64,000 bases of DNA from an uncultured Oscillospiraceae bacterium (GTDB taxonomy: Bacteria; Bacillota; Clostridia; Oscillospirales; Oscillospiraceae): the NCBI GenBank assembly GCA_947625045.1, contig CANQMW010000002.1, positions 62,001 through 126,000 on the forward strand. Reading direction: 5' to 3'. The notes below the pieces were generated by a model. It worked only from the letters and a program-made list of their open reading frames with translations, ran no database searches and was not told the DNA's origin. Below, one piece after another: positions 32,984-42,073 of this stretch. A program made the translations under genes and the position numbers. How positions within the stretch are numbered: the first letter of the stretch is position 1; every line of letters starts with the position of its first letter.

Positions 32984-33076
32984 ATAAAAGGGCGCTGTGA
33001 CAAGCGGTTAGTCCTGTTGGGTTAGGATTCTAAAGAAAGAACCGTCACCGGCCAGGGTGGCGGTTCGTCCTTCTTA
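32984..33076 (+). ncRNA. Candidate small RNA, convergent and antisense to the 27-aa ORF
   Basis: A transcript starting about 32984 from the consensus promoter would run some 90 bases and end at the hairpin GAACCGTCACC-N6-GGTGGCGGTTC followed by GTCCTTCTT. It carries no good ORF. Its last 30 or so bases are complementary to the 3' end of the minus-strand peptide gene at 33045-33128. GCGGTTAGTC (33004-33013) is also complementary to that mRNA's leader (33155-33164). This is the arrangement of type I antitoxin RNAs such as RatA or SR4. Confidence 0.5.
33039..33066. terminator. Bidirectional terminator inside overlapping 3' ends
   Basis: GAACCGTCACC (33039-33049) pairs with GGTGGCGGTTC (33056-33066). 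T-rich sequence follows on both strands (GTCCTTCTT on plus, TTTCTTTAG on minus). The stop codon of the small peptide lies in the stem. Confidence 0.7.
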
Positions 33077-33128
33077 CAGTCAACGTTATCGTATATCTTC
33101 CGATATGTAACGTCAGCGTAATAGGCAT
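33045..33128 (-). CDS. 27-aa basic peptide, possible type I toxin-like product
   Basis: A 27-residue product: MPITLTLHIGRYTITLT followed by the basic tail VRRTNRHPGR. The alternating hydrophobic/polar first part suggests an amphipathic strand and the C-terminus is strongly positive. The ribosome site AAAGGGGGTGAGG is strong but lies next to a GNRA-type hairpin (CCCC-GAAA-GGGG, 33138-33149) that could hide it. Farther upstream a UUCG-type hairpin (33185-33198) makes the leader highly structured. Strong ribosome site, tight leader structure and a convergent RNA together resemble type I toxin mRNAs, but the peptide matches no toxin family I know, and could be simply a small conserved protein. 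Confidence 0.5.
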   Translation of the reverse strand: MPITLTLHIGRYTITLTVRRTNRHPGR

Positions 33129-33137
33129 ACGCCTCAC

Positions 33138-33198
33138 CCCCTTTCGGGGAGTGTGACTAACCGCCTGCCGTTGTACAGCGCCCTGGTGCCGAAGCACC
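33138..33198 (-). promoter_or_regulatory. Structured leader of the 27-aa ORF
   Basis: Two tetraloop hairpins on the minus strand: GGTGC-TTCG-GCACC (33185-33198) and CCCC-GAAA-GGGG (33138-33149), the second next to the ribosome site. Between them GACTAACCGC on the plus strand (33155-33164) is the inverted copy of 33004-33013. A possible -10 TATGAT lies upstream (33208-33213 region). Confidence 0.5.
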
Positions 33199-33222
33199 AA
33201 AAGCAGGATATCATACCTGCGC

Positions 33223-33260
33223 AAAAAAGACAAGCCCCGGGACCGCGGTCCCGGGGCTTG
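33223..33260 (-). terminator. Perfect 30-bp palindrome terminator of the second XRE gene
   Basis: Positions 33231-33260 are a perfect palindrome with core CGGGACCGCGGTCCCG, followed on the minus strand by TCTTTTTTG. A hairpin with the same core lies at 33763-33778 beyond the partner gene. Confidence 0.85.
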
Positions 33261-33264
33261 CTTG

Positions 33265-33474
33265 TCAGTGCTTGGGGCGTTTTTCCCGCTCTGCGATGTA
33301 GTCGCAGCTCACGCCGTAAAAATCAGCCAGACGGATGATGAAAGAGAAGGGCGGTTCCCGCTTTCCCTGCTCATAGTTGGTGTAAGTGGTCTTATGCATG
33401 CCCAGCTGTTGGGCCAGCTTTACCTGGGTCAGGTCGGCGTCCTCCCGCAGGTCCCGTATCCTTCTGTAGTACAG
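33265..33474 (-). CDS. XRE-family regulator with probable CTG start
   Basis: A 69-residue helix-turn-helix protein: (M)YYRRIRDLREDADLTQVKLA, then QQLGMHKTTYTNYEQGKREP and IIRLADFYGVSCDYIAERE. Homologs of this type begin with MYYRRIRDLRED. The frame is closed by TGA 21 bases upstream of that point and offers no ATG, GTG or TTG. CTG at 33474 sits seven bases after GGGGAGGG, so a CTG start is the simplest reading; a damaged start is the alternative. The gene is divergent from the small 'MPDY' protein gene across three operator-like repeats and ends in a strong terminator. Confidence 0.78.
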   Translation of the reverse strand: MYYRRIRDLREDADLTQVKLAQQLGMHKTTYTNYEQGKREPPFSFIIRLADFYGVSCDYIAEREKRPKH

Positions 33475-33517
33475 ACGCCATCCCTCCCCTCAATGTGGAT
33501 GGTTTTATTATGCCTTA

Positions 33518-33589
33518 ATACAACGAATGATGTTGACAAAATACAACAAACGATGTATTACTTTGTTTCAAATACAACGTTTGATGTAT
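33518..33589. promoter_or_regulatory. Three operator repeats over a consensus promoter
   Basis: ATACAACGAATGATGTTG (33518-33535), ATACAACAAACGATGTAT (33541-33558) and ATACAACGTTTGATGTAT (33572-33589) are imperfect palindromes at 23- and 31-bp steps. They overlap the plus-strand promoter TTGACA (33533-33538), 17 bases, TATTAC (33556-33561). Binding by the divergent XRE protein, repressing the small gene, is the natural inference. Confidence 0.78.
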
Positions 33590-33600
33590 GGAGGCGCGAG

Positions 33601-33753
33601 ATGCCGGACTACGAAAAGATGTATCACATGTTGTTCAATGCCATCACGGATGCATTGGAGGAATGGAAGGAAAAAGCGCCGGATGCGGCTGCAGAGAGAT
33701 TACGGCAGGCGCAGTGCGATGCGGAAGAGATGTATATCCAGGCGGAAGAGTGA
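33601..33753 (+). CDS. Small acidic 'MPDY' family protein (50 aa), unknown function
   Basis: A 50-residue helical protein, MPDYEKMYHMLFNAITDALE in the first part and AEEMYIQAEE at the end. It parallels the product of 2208-2378 in start, length, helix pattern and terminal tyrosine motif. The ATG follows GGAGGCGCG. Expression is set by a promoter covered by three operator repeats. No enzymatic motif is visible. The pairing with an XRE gene in both copies indicates a stable two-gene module. Confidence 0.78.
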   Translation: MPDYEKMYHMLFNAITDALEEWKEKAPDAAAERLRQAQCDAEEMYIQAEE

Positions 33754-33762
33754 AATGTCCCC

Positions 33763-33778
33763 CGGGACCGCGGTCCCG
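33763..33778 (+). terminator. Hairpin after the small 'MPDY' gene
   Basis: CGGGACCGCGGTCCCG, flanked by CCCC and AGGG, the same core as 33238-33253 on the other side of the module. The tail TTGTTTTCT is moderately T-rich. Confidence 0.6.
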
Positions 33779-33839
33779 AGGGCAAGTTGTTTTCTCCGCC
33801 CAAATCATGAACAAATTACAAATTATAATCCCTGGGCCC

Positions 33840-33893
33840 TTGACATACACTGAAAGACGTGGTAAATTAGCACTCGGAAAGAAAGAGTGCTAG
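33840..33893 (+). promoter_or_regulatory. Heat-shock promoter with CIRCE operator
   Basis: TTGACA (33840-33845), 17-base spacer, TAAATT (33863-33868). The CIRCE element TTAGCACTC-N9-GAGTGCTAG (33867-33893) starts at the -10, so HrcA binding would block transcription of its own operon. Confidence 0.95.
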
Positions 33894-33925
33894 CACCGGT
33901 GAGCCGGGAATGCCAGGAGGCGCGC

Positions 33926-35014
33926 ATGGACCTGAGCGATCGGAAAAAGCGCATACTGACCGCCGTAGTGGAGGGTTACATCGCCACCGCCGAGCCGGTG
34001 GGCTCCAAGCATTTGGCGGAGCAGATCGGCTGTTCCTCCGCCACCATCCGCAACGAGATGAGCGAGCTGACAACCATGGGCTACCTGGAGCAGCCCCACA
34101 CCAGCGCGGGGCGGGTCCCCTCCCCGGCGGGCTACCGGCTGTATGTCAACGAGCTGATGGAGAAGCAGAAGCTCACCGAGGCGGAGACCGCTGCCATCAA
34201 CGAAAAGCTGGCCCGGAAGGACGAGCAGATCGAAAAGCTCATGGCGGAGGTGGGGCAGCTCACCAGCTCCATGACCCAGTACCCGGCTTACGCCCTGACC
34301 ATGAAGCCGCCGGTGGCGGTGAAGCGCTTCGACTTCATCTATGTGGACCAGAACACCTTTATTGTTGTGGCGCTGCTGACCGACAACATGGTGAAGAACA
34401 AGCTCATCCACCTGCCCTTCTCTGTCCACCAGGAGCAGATCACCACGCTCTCGGCCCTCTTCAACGCCAACTTCACCGGCGTGACGGACCGGGAGATCAC
34501 CGAGTCCATCATCCGCTCCACGGAGCGGGCCGCGGGAGACACCTACGGTCTGGTCGCGGTGGTGGCCAGCTTCACTATGGAGTGCCTGGCGGCGGCGAGG
34601 ACGGCCCCTGTGGGGATAGCCGGAGCCTCCCGGCTGTTGAATCAGCCGGAGTACCGGGACCCGGACAAGGCCCACGCCCTGATGAATTTCATCGCCGACG
34701 GAAGCCGCCTTGTGGACGATCTGCCCCCCGCGGGCATGGGCGCCGACGGCATCCGGGTGACCATCGGACCGGAGAACCTGGCGGAGGAGCTCAAGGACTC
34801 CAGCGTGGTCATGGCCTCCTACGACGCCGGAGACGGCATGCGGGGCTACATCGGCGTGGTTGGCCCCACGAGAATGGACTATTCCGGCGTGGCCGCCAAG
34901 CTGAGCTACATCGCCGCGGGATTGAGCCGGCTGCTGGCAGGCACCGACGCCCCGGCGGGCCTGGATAACAAACTGGTTTTGAAGGAAAGTGAACACCATG
35001 AGCAAGAAGGATGA
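33926..35014 (+). CDS. hrcA: Heat-inducible transcription repressor HrcA
   Basis: A 362-residue repressor of the class I heat-shock genes. The N-terminal winged helix has TAEPVGSKHLAEQIGCSSAT and the signature MGYLEQPHTSAGRVPSPAGY. The GAF-like inducer domain and the C-terminal YSGVAAKLSYIAAGLSRLL follow. Start at 33926 is set by CCAGGAGGCGCGC; the longer frame runs through the CIRCE element and is excluded. It overlaps the start region of grpE by 17 bases. Confidence 0.97.
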   Translation: MDLSDRKKRILTAVVEGYIATAEPVGSKHLAEQIGCSSATIRNEMSELTTMGYLEQPHTSAGRVPSPAGYRLYVNELMEKQKLTEAETAAINEKLARKDEQIEKLMAEVGQLTSSMTQYPAYALTMKPPVAVKRFDFIYVDQNTFIVVALLTDNMVKNKLIHLPFSVHQEQITTLSALFNANFTGVTDREITESIIRSTERAAGDTYGLVAVVASFTMECLAAARTAPVGIAGASRLLNQPEYRDPDKAHALMNFIADGSRLVDDLPPAGMGADGIRVTIGPENLAEELKDSSVVMASYDAGDGMRGYIGVVGPTRMDYSGVAAKLSYIAAGLSRLLAGTDAPAGLDNKLVLKESEHHEQEG

Positions 35015-35552
35015 GAAAAAGAACAAGCCCCAGCAGCCCGAGGAGCCCAAGGCGGAAGAGGTAAAGACCGAGGAAGCCAAGCCTGCCGAAGAGCCGGCTC
35101 CCGAGGAGAAGAAGCCCAGCGAGGCGGACGCTCTGAAGGCCAGCCTTGCCGAGGCCAACGACAAGTACCTTCGCATGCTGGCGGAGTACGATAACTACCG
35201 CCGCCGCAGCCAGAAGGAGCGGGAGAGCATCTACGCCGACGTGCGGGCGGACACGGTGAAGAAGTTCCTGCCGGTGTATGACAACCTGGCCCGGGCCATC
35301 CAGCACGAGACCGACGAGGAGACCCGCAAGGGCGTGGAGGGCATCTTCAACCAGCTCAAGGCCATATTGGAGGGCTTGGGGGTCACGGAGATCGAGACCG
35401 TGGGCAAGAAGTTCGACGCCAACCTCCATGACGCGCTGCTGCACATCGAGGACGAAAAATACGGCGAGGGCGAGATCGTCCTGGAGCTGGAAAAGGGCTT
35501 CAAGCTGGGCGACAAGGTCATCCGCTTCGCCAAGGTCCAGGTGGCAAACTAA
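34998..35552 (+). CDS. grpE: Nucleotide exchange factor GrpE
   Basis: A 184-residue co-chaperone that releases ADP from DnaK. The first 45 residues are a low-complexity K/E/P-rich tail (EEPKAEEVKTEEAKPAEEPA), followed by the long dimer helix (KASLAEANDKYLRMLAEYDN) and the C-terminal beta wing (VGKKFDANLHDALLHIEDE ... VIRFAKVQVAN). ATG at 34998 is preferred to the GTG nine bases earlier. Confidence 0.96.
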   Translation: MSKKDEKKNKPQQPEEPKAEEVKTEEAKPAEEPAPEEKKPSEADALKASLAEANDKYLRMLAEYDNYRRRSQKERESIYADVRADTVKKFLPVYDNLARAIQHETDEETRKGVEGIFNQLKAILEGLGVTEIETVGKKFDANLHDALLHIEDEKYGEGEIVLELEKGFKLGDKVIRFAKVQVAN

Positions 35553-35622
35553 AATCGCATACCCGTCCCGAGGGGACATGAAGATATAAACTGAGAATTC
35601 ATCATACAGGAGGAACATCACA

Positions 35623-37476
<1,854 letters not shown>

Positions 37477-37483
37477 GAAGCAC

Positions 37484-37515
37484 GGTGGGCGCGGTCACTC
37501 CGCGCCCACCATTGA
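37484..37515 (+). terminator. Terminator after dnaK
   Basis: GGTGGGCGCGG-TCACT-CCGCGCCCACC (37484-37510) followed by ATTG and A-rich repeat sequence; the stem is strong but the T-run poor, so partial read-through to dnaJ is likely. Confidence 0.65.
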
Positions 37516-37688
37516 AAAAGCCTCCCCTGTGTAAGGGGAGGTGCCGAGCGAAGAAAAAACCACCAAGCCTCCCCTGTGCAAGGGGAGGGGGACCGCACGA
37601 AGTGCGGTGGAGGGGTTGTCAGACCCTGGAGAACAATCCCTCAGTCACGGCTTCGCCGTGCCAGCTCCCTTTGCACAAGGGAGCCTAA
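37516..37688 (+). repeat. MITE-like repeat, truncated copy followed by full copy
   Basis: 37516-37552 is a left-arm fragment (GCCTCCCCTGTGTAAGGGGA) broken after GTGCCGAGCGAAG. 37565-37688 is a full copy whose right arm is CTCCCTTTGCACAAGGGAGCC. The arrangement suggests one element inserted into another. It separates dnaK from dnaJ. Confidence 0.9.
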
Positions 37689-37704
37689 GAGGTAGTGATT
37701 TTAT

Positions 37705-38829
37705 ATGGCAGACAAACGGGATTATTATGAGGTCCTGGGGCTGAAAAAGGGCGCCACGGACGAGGAGATCAAAAAAGCATACCGCCAGGCCGCCAAGGCC
37801 AACCACCCGGACCTGCACCCCGGCGACAAGGCCGCGGAGGCCCGGTTCAAGGAGGCCAACGAGGCCTATGCCGTGCTGTCCGACCCGGACAAGAAGGCCA
37901 AGTACGACCAGTTCGGCTTTGCCGGCGTGGATCCCAGCTATGGCGCGGGCGCCGGCGGTTTCACCGGGGACTTTGGGGACCTGGGAGACATCTTTGGGGA
38001 CATCTTCGGCGGCTTCGGGGGCTTCGGCGGATTTGGCGGCGCGCGCCAGCAGAACCGCACCGGCCCCCGCCGGGGGGAGAACCTGCGGGTGAGGCTGGCC
38101 ATCTCCTTTGAGGAGGCGGCCTTCGGCTGCAAGAAGGACATAAACGTCACCAAGGTGGACCCCTGCCTGGACTGCAAGGGCACCGGCTGCGCCCCCGGCA
38201 CCACGCCGGAGGTATGCCCCGACTGCCGGGGCAGCGGTACGGTCATGCGCCAGCAGCGCACCCCCTTCGGCATGATGCAGTCCACCGGCCCCTGCCCCAA
38301 GTGCGGCGGCACGGGACGCATCATCCACTCCCCCTGCGCCAAGTGCCGGGGCGCCGGGTCCATCCGGGCCCAGCGGAAACTGAACGTGTCCATCCCCGCG
38401 GGCATCGACGACGGGGAGACCGTGTCCCTCCGGGGCCAGGGCAACGCCGGAGCCAACGGCGGGCCCGCCGGGGATCTTCTGGTGACGGTCCAGGTCCGGC
38501 CCAGCCCCACCTTCCGGCGGGATGGGACCAATCTCTATACCACCGCCTCCATCAGCTTCGTCCAGGCGGCCCTGGGCACGGAGATACAGGTGCCCACCCT
38601 GGACGGCGAGGTGAGCCTGAACATACCCGAGGGCACCCAGACGGGCAGCGTGTTCCGCCTGCGGGGCAAGGGCGTGCCCAGCCTGCGCACGGGGCTCAAG
38701 GGCGACCAGTTCGTGACCGTGGACCTGACCACCCCCAAGAACATGAACCGCCGGCAGAAGGAGCTTTTGCAGGAATTCGCGGACATCGCGGGGGAGAAGA
38801 CGGGCGGCAAAAAGAAAAAGCGGTTTTAA
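37705..38829 (+). CDS. dnaJ: Chaperone DnaJ (Hsp40)
   Basis: A 374-residue type I J-protein. The J domain has DYYEVLGLKKGATDEEIKKA with HPD at about residues 33-35. A Gly/Phe-rich linker follows (GGFGGFGGFGGARQQN). The zinc region carries four CxxCxGxG-type repeats (CLDCKGTGC, CPDCRGSG, CPKCGGTG, CAKCRGAG), then the client-binding barrel. It delivers unfolded clients to DnaK. The ribosome site is weak (AAGAGGTAG), possibly because the repeat was inserted just upstream. Confidence 0.97.
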   Translation: MADKRDYYEVLGLKKGATDEEIKKAYRQAAKANHPDLHPGDKAAEARFKEANEAYAVLSDPDKKAKYDQFGFAGVDPSYGAGAGGFTGDFGDLGDIFGDIFGGFGGFGGFGGARQQNRTGPRRGENLRVRLAISFEEAAFGCKKDINVTKVDPCLDCKGTGCAPGTTPEVCPDCRGSGTVMRQQRTPFGMMQSTGPCPKCGGTGRIIHSPCAKCRGAGSIRAQRKLNVSIPAGIDDGETVSLRGQGNAGANGGPAGDLLVTVQVRPSPTFRRDGTNLYTTASISFVQAALGTEIQVPTLDGEVSLNIPEGTQTGSVFRLRGKGVPSLRTGLKGDQFVTVDLTTPKNMNRRQKELLQEFADIAGEKTGGKKKKRF

Positions 38830-38852
38830 AAAGCGAACATTCTCTTGATTTT

Positions 38853-38884
38853 TACCGGGGACATTGCAGTGTCCCCGGTTTTGG
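38853..38884 (+). terminator. Terminator after dnaJ
   Basis: ACCGGGGACA-TTGCAG-TGTCCCCGGT followed by TTTGG. Directly after it, TATATAAT may be the -10 of the next gene. Confidence 0.85.
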
Positions 38885-38935
38885 TATATAATACCTGTAT
38901 CTGACCATTTAAAAAGCACAGAAAAGGTAACCCAT

Positions 38936-40816
38936 ATGACGGTGCGCGATATGATAAACAATCTGACGATCATCTTCCCGCTGGCGGTGGCTCTGGGGAT
39001 ACTGCTGTGGTACCTGCGCTGGGCGGCCATCCACCGCCGGGCGGCTCTGGCCGCGCCGGAGGGGGAGCGCCCGGCCCCGGACCGGGCCATGAAGAAGGCG
39101 GACTGGCTGGTGCTGGCCGCCCTGACGGCGGTGTGGGCCGTCATAGCCTTCTTCGGCCTGGGCTCTACCAAGGCGCCCCAGACCTTCCTCCACTTCGAGC
39201 AGGGCAATACCTACGCCCAATTGGAGCTGGCCGAGCCCCAGTACATCACCTCCATACGGTATTATTCGGGTCTGTGCACCGAGCCCTATGAGCTCCAGTT
39301 CTCCCTGGACGGGGAGGAATGGGAGACCCAGATGAAGGAGGACTTCACCTCCGGCATGACCCAGGAGTACACCCAGCTGTTCCGCTGGAACGACGCCTAT
39401 CTCAACGCCGACCGGGGGCCGGTGCGGTTCATCCGCATCATCTCCGGCGGGGAGGAATACCTGGGGGAGATAGCCGTTTACGGCGAGGACGGGCTTTTGC
39501 TGGATGCCGGGGCGATCACCGCCGCCCCGGGCTGCGAGATGCTCCTGGACGAGCAGGACGTGATACCCGCCGCCTACAGCTACGAAAACGGCACCTACTT
39601 CGACGAGATATACTTTGCCCGCACGGCCCTGGAGCACATCCAAGAGCGCTGGCCCTATGAGATCACCCACCCGCCCCTGGGCAAGATGATACTCGCCATC
39701 GGCATCCGGCTGTTCGGCATGACGCCCTTCGGCTGGCGGTTCATGGGGACGCTCTTCGGCGTGCTGATGCTGCCGGCGCTGTATCTGCTTTTAAAGCGCA
39801 TGTTCGGGTATCTCGCCGCGGCGGCCTGCGGCAGCGCGGTGTTCGCCTTCGACTTCATGCACTTCGTCCAGCCCCGCCTGGCCACCATCGACTCCTACGC
39901 GGTGTTCTTCATCATCCTGATGAACCTCTTCATGTACCTCTGGCTCACGGAGCCGCCGGAGAAGGAGAAGAGGCGGCTTTTGTGGCTGGGCCTCGCGGGC
40001 CTCTCCTTTGGCCTGGGCGCGGCCAGCAAGTGGATATGCATCTACGCCGGCGCGGGCCTGGGGGTGCTGTGGGCCGTCTACTGGGTCATGCGCTATGTCC
40101 GGGAGAGAAGAGATAAGGAGAAGAAGGCGGTGCGGCGGGCGTTCCTCCACAACGTGGGCTGGTGCCTCATCTTCTTCGTGCTGGTTCCCTGCGCGGTATA
40201 TTATTGCAGCTACTGGGCCTACGGTCCCAGCCAGGGGGCGGACGGGCCCTTCCGCTGGTTCAGCCCCAAGTACATGAAGGTAGTGCTGGACAACCAGACC
40301 TATATGTGGAACTATCACTCCGGCCTGGAATCCACCCACCCCTATTCCTCCAAGTGGTACCAGTGGCTGTTCGACGTGCGGCCCATCCTCTACTACATGG
40401 ACAATCCCGGCGCCGGGACCACCATCCGCTTCGCCTCCTTCAACAGCCCCATCGTCGCCTGGGGCGGCCTGGCCGCCATGGCGGGCATGGGGTGGCTGGC
40501 CGTAAAGGAGAAGGACGAGCGGGCCATATTCATCCTCATCGGGTACCTGGCCAACCTCCTGCCCTGGGTGCTGGTGAGCCGGCTCACCTTCGCCTATCAC
40601 TACTTCCCCTGCACAGTGTTCCTGGTGCTTGCCATCAGCTACATCTTCGCGGACCTATGTCAAAAAGACCCCCATTGGAAGGCCTCGGTGGGGGGCTTCA
40701 CGGCGGCCTGCATCGCGCTCTTCTGCCTGTTCTATCCCGTGCTGGCCGGCACAGAGGTGAGCGAACAGTATTGCGCAGTATTTTTGAGGTGGTTTAAAGA
40801 CACATGGCCGTTTTAG
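38936..40816 (+). CDS. PMT-family (GT-C) membrane glycosyltransferase with discoidin-like insert
   Basis: A 626-residue multi-pass protein. After two membrane helices (about 10-25 and 55-75) comes a roughly 140-residue beta-rich segment (TYAQLELAEPQYITSIRYYS, LQFSLDGEEWE, FIRIISGGEEYLGEIAVYGE) that looks like an F5/8-type discoidin domain. The PMT-like GT-C core follows, with FDEIYFARTALEHIQ, the sequence YEITHPPLGKMILAIGI and about eight more helices. The family moves sugars from polyprenyl-phosphate donors to proteins or glycans on the outside. The ATG at 38936 follows GAAAAGGTAACCCAT. The end overlaps the next gene by 13 bases. Confidence 0.87.
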   Translation: MTVRDMINNLTIIFPLAVALGILLWYLRWAAIHRRAALAAPEGERPAPDRAMKKADWLVLAALTAVWAVIAFFGLGSTKAPQTFLHFEQGNTYAQLELAEPQYITSIRYYSGLCTEPYELQFSLDGEEWETQMKEDFTSGMTQEYTQLFRWNDAYLNADRGPVRFIRIISGGEEYLGEIAVYGEDGLLLDAGAITAAPGCEMLLDEQDVIPAAYSYENGTYFDEIYFARTALEHIQERWPYEITHPPLGKMILAIGIRLFGMTPFGWRFMGTLFGVLMLPALYLLLKRMFGYLAAAACGSAVFAFDFMHFVQPRLATIDSYAVFFIILMNLFMYLWLTEPPEKEKRRLLWLGLAGLSFGLGAASKWICIYAGAGLGVLWAVYWVMRYVRERRDKEKKAVRRAFLHNVGWCLIFFVLVPCAVYYCSYWAYGPSQGADGPFRWFSPKYMKVVLDNQTYMWNYHSGLESTHPYSSKWYQWLFDVRPILYYMDNPGAGTTIRFASFNSPIVAWGGLAAMAGMGWLAVKEKDERAIFILIGYLANLLPWVLVSRLTFAYHYFPCTVFLVLAISYIFADLCQKDPHWKASVGGFTAACIALFCLFYPVLAGTEVSEQYCAVFLRWFKDTWPF

Positions 40817-41622
40817 TCGATTATCACTGCCATACGGATATATCCCTGGACAGCCGGGCAAAGTACCTGGACATGGTCATGGCGGAGTACGCCGCCGGGG
40901 TGCGGTGGCTGTGCATCACGGACCACTGCGACACGGTGGACTGGCGGACGCTGGACTTCCATCCGGAGTGCCGCACTGTGGCCCAAAGGGAGCTGGAGGC
41001 CTATGAGGCGGCGAAGGACCGCGTCCCTGAGGATATGCATCTTCGCATGGGCATGGAGCTGGCCGAGCTCATCTTCCACCCGGAGCTGGTGGAGGAGCTG
41101 TCCAGTCCTCCATGGCTGGATTTTATCCTGGGCTCCTACCATATCACCCGGGAGCACGGGGACTTCCATGAGCAGGACTACCGGGACCCGGCCTTCTGCA
41201 GAGAGCTCACGGACATCTACCTCAGGGACCTGCAGTGGGTGGCGGACTTAAACTATTTTGACGTGATGGCCCATATCGGCTACTTCCGCCGGTATGCCTC
41301 CTGGCAGGGGGTGGACACGGGCCTCACGCTCAAAGAACACGGGGACCGCATCGAGAATATCCTGAAGACCATCATCCAAAACGGCAAGGGCATCGAGATC
41401 AACTGCTCCGGCCTGCGGGACGGGGTGGGTCCCTTCCCCTCGGAGGAGATACTGAAGCTCTACAAGTCCCTGGGGGGCGAGATCGTCACCGTGGGCTCCG
41501 ACGCCCACCGGCCGGAGGACGCGGCCAAGTGCGTGGACATAGGCCAGCAGGTACTGAAAGCCTGCGGCTTCAAATACGTCGCCGTGTTCACCAAACGCAA
41601 GCCTGAATTCATCCCCATCTGA
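40804..41622 (+). CDS. PHP-family histidinol-phosphatase-like protein
   Basis: A 272-residue PHP-domain phosphatase resembling HisJ/HisK-type histidinol phosphatases. Metal-binding motifs are DYHCHTDISLDS near the N-terminus, ITDHCDTVDW, the glutamate in GMELAEL, DFILGSYHITREHG, and the late GSDAHRPEDAA. No other his genes are nearby, so the substrate may be a different phosphomonoester. It overlaps the PMT-type gene upstream and is followed by rpiB after 16 bases. Confidence 0.88.
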   Translation: MAVLVDYHCHTDISLDSRAKYLDMVMAEYAAGVRWLCITDHCDTVDWRTLDFHPECRTVAQRELEAYEAAKDRVPEDMHLRMGMELAELIFHPELVEELSSPPWLDFILGSYHITREHGDFHEQDYRDPAFCRELTDIYLRDLQWVADLNYFDVMAHIGYFRRYASWQGVDTGLTLKEHGDRIENILKTIIQNGKGIEINCSGLRDGVGPFPSEEILKLYKSLGGEIVTVGSDAHRPEDAAKCVDIGQQVLKACGFKYVAVFTKRKPEFIPI

Positions 41623-41638
41623 AAAGGAGAGGAACATC

Positions 41639-42073
41639 ATGATCGCTATCGCATCGGACCACGCGGGCTATGCCCTGAAGGGCATGCTCATCGACCATCT
41701 CAAGGAGCGGGGCGTCCCCGTGGAGGACCTGGGCTGCGGCGGCGAGCCGGTGGACTATCCCCTGTACGCCGACAAGCTCTGCCGGGCCATCGTGGAGGGG
41801 AAGTATGAGCGAGGCATCCTGGTCTGCGGCACGGGCATCGGCATGTCCATCGCCGCCAACAAGATACCCGGCATCCGGGCGGCCCTGTGCGGGGACTGCT
41901 TCTCCGCGGAGATGAGCCGTCAGCACAACGACGCCAACGTCCTGTGCCTGGGCGGGCGCGTGGTGGGCCCGGAGCTTGCCAAGCGCATCGTGGACACCTA
42001 TCTGGACACGGGCTTCTCCAACGGGGAGAGCCACATCCGGCGTATCGGCCAGATACGCGACTTGGAGAAATAA
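41639..42073 (+). CDS. rpiB: Ribose-5-phosphate isomerase B
   Basis: A 144-residue RpiB/LacA-type isomerase interconverting ribose 5-phosphate and ribulose 5-phosphate in the pentose phosphate pathway. Signature motifs are IAIASDHAGYALK, DYPLYADKLC, GILVCGTGIGMSIAANK with the catalytic Cys, and RQHNDANVLCLGGRVVG. A good GGAGAGGAACATC ribosome site precedes it. The next gene begins right after its stop. Confidence 0.96.
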   Translation: MIAIASDHAGYALKGMLIDHLKERGVPVEDLGCGGEPVDYPLYADKLCRAIVEGKYERGILVCGTGIGMSIAANKIPGIRAALCGDCFSAEMSRQHNDANVLCLGGRVVGPELAKRIVDTYLDTGFSNGESHIRRIGQIRDLEK

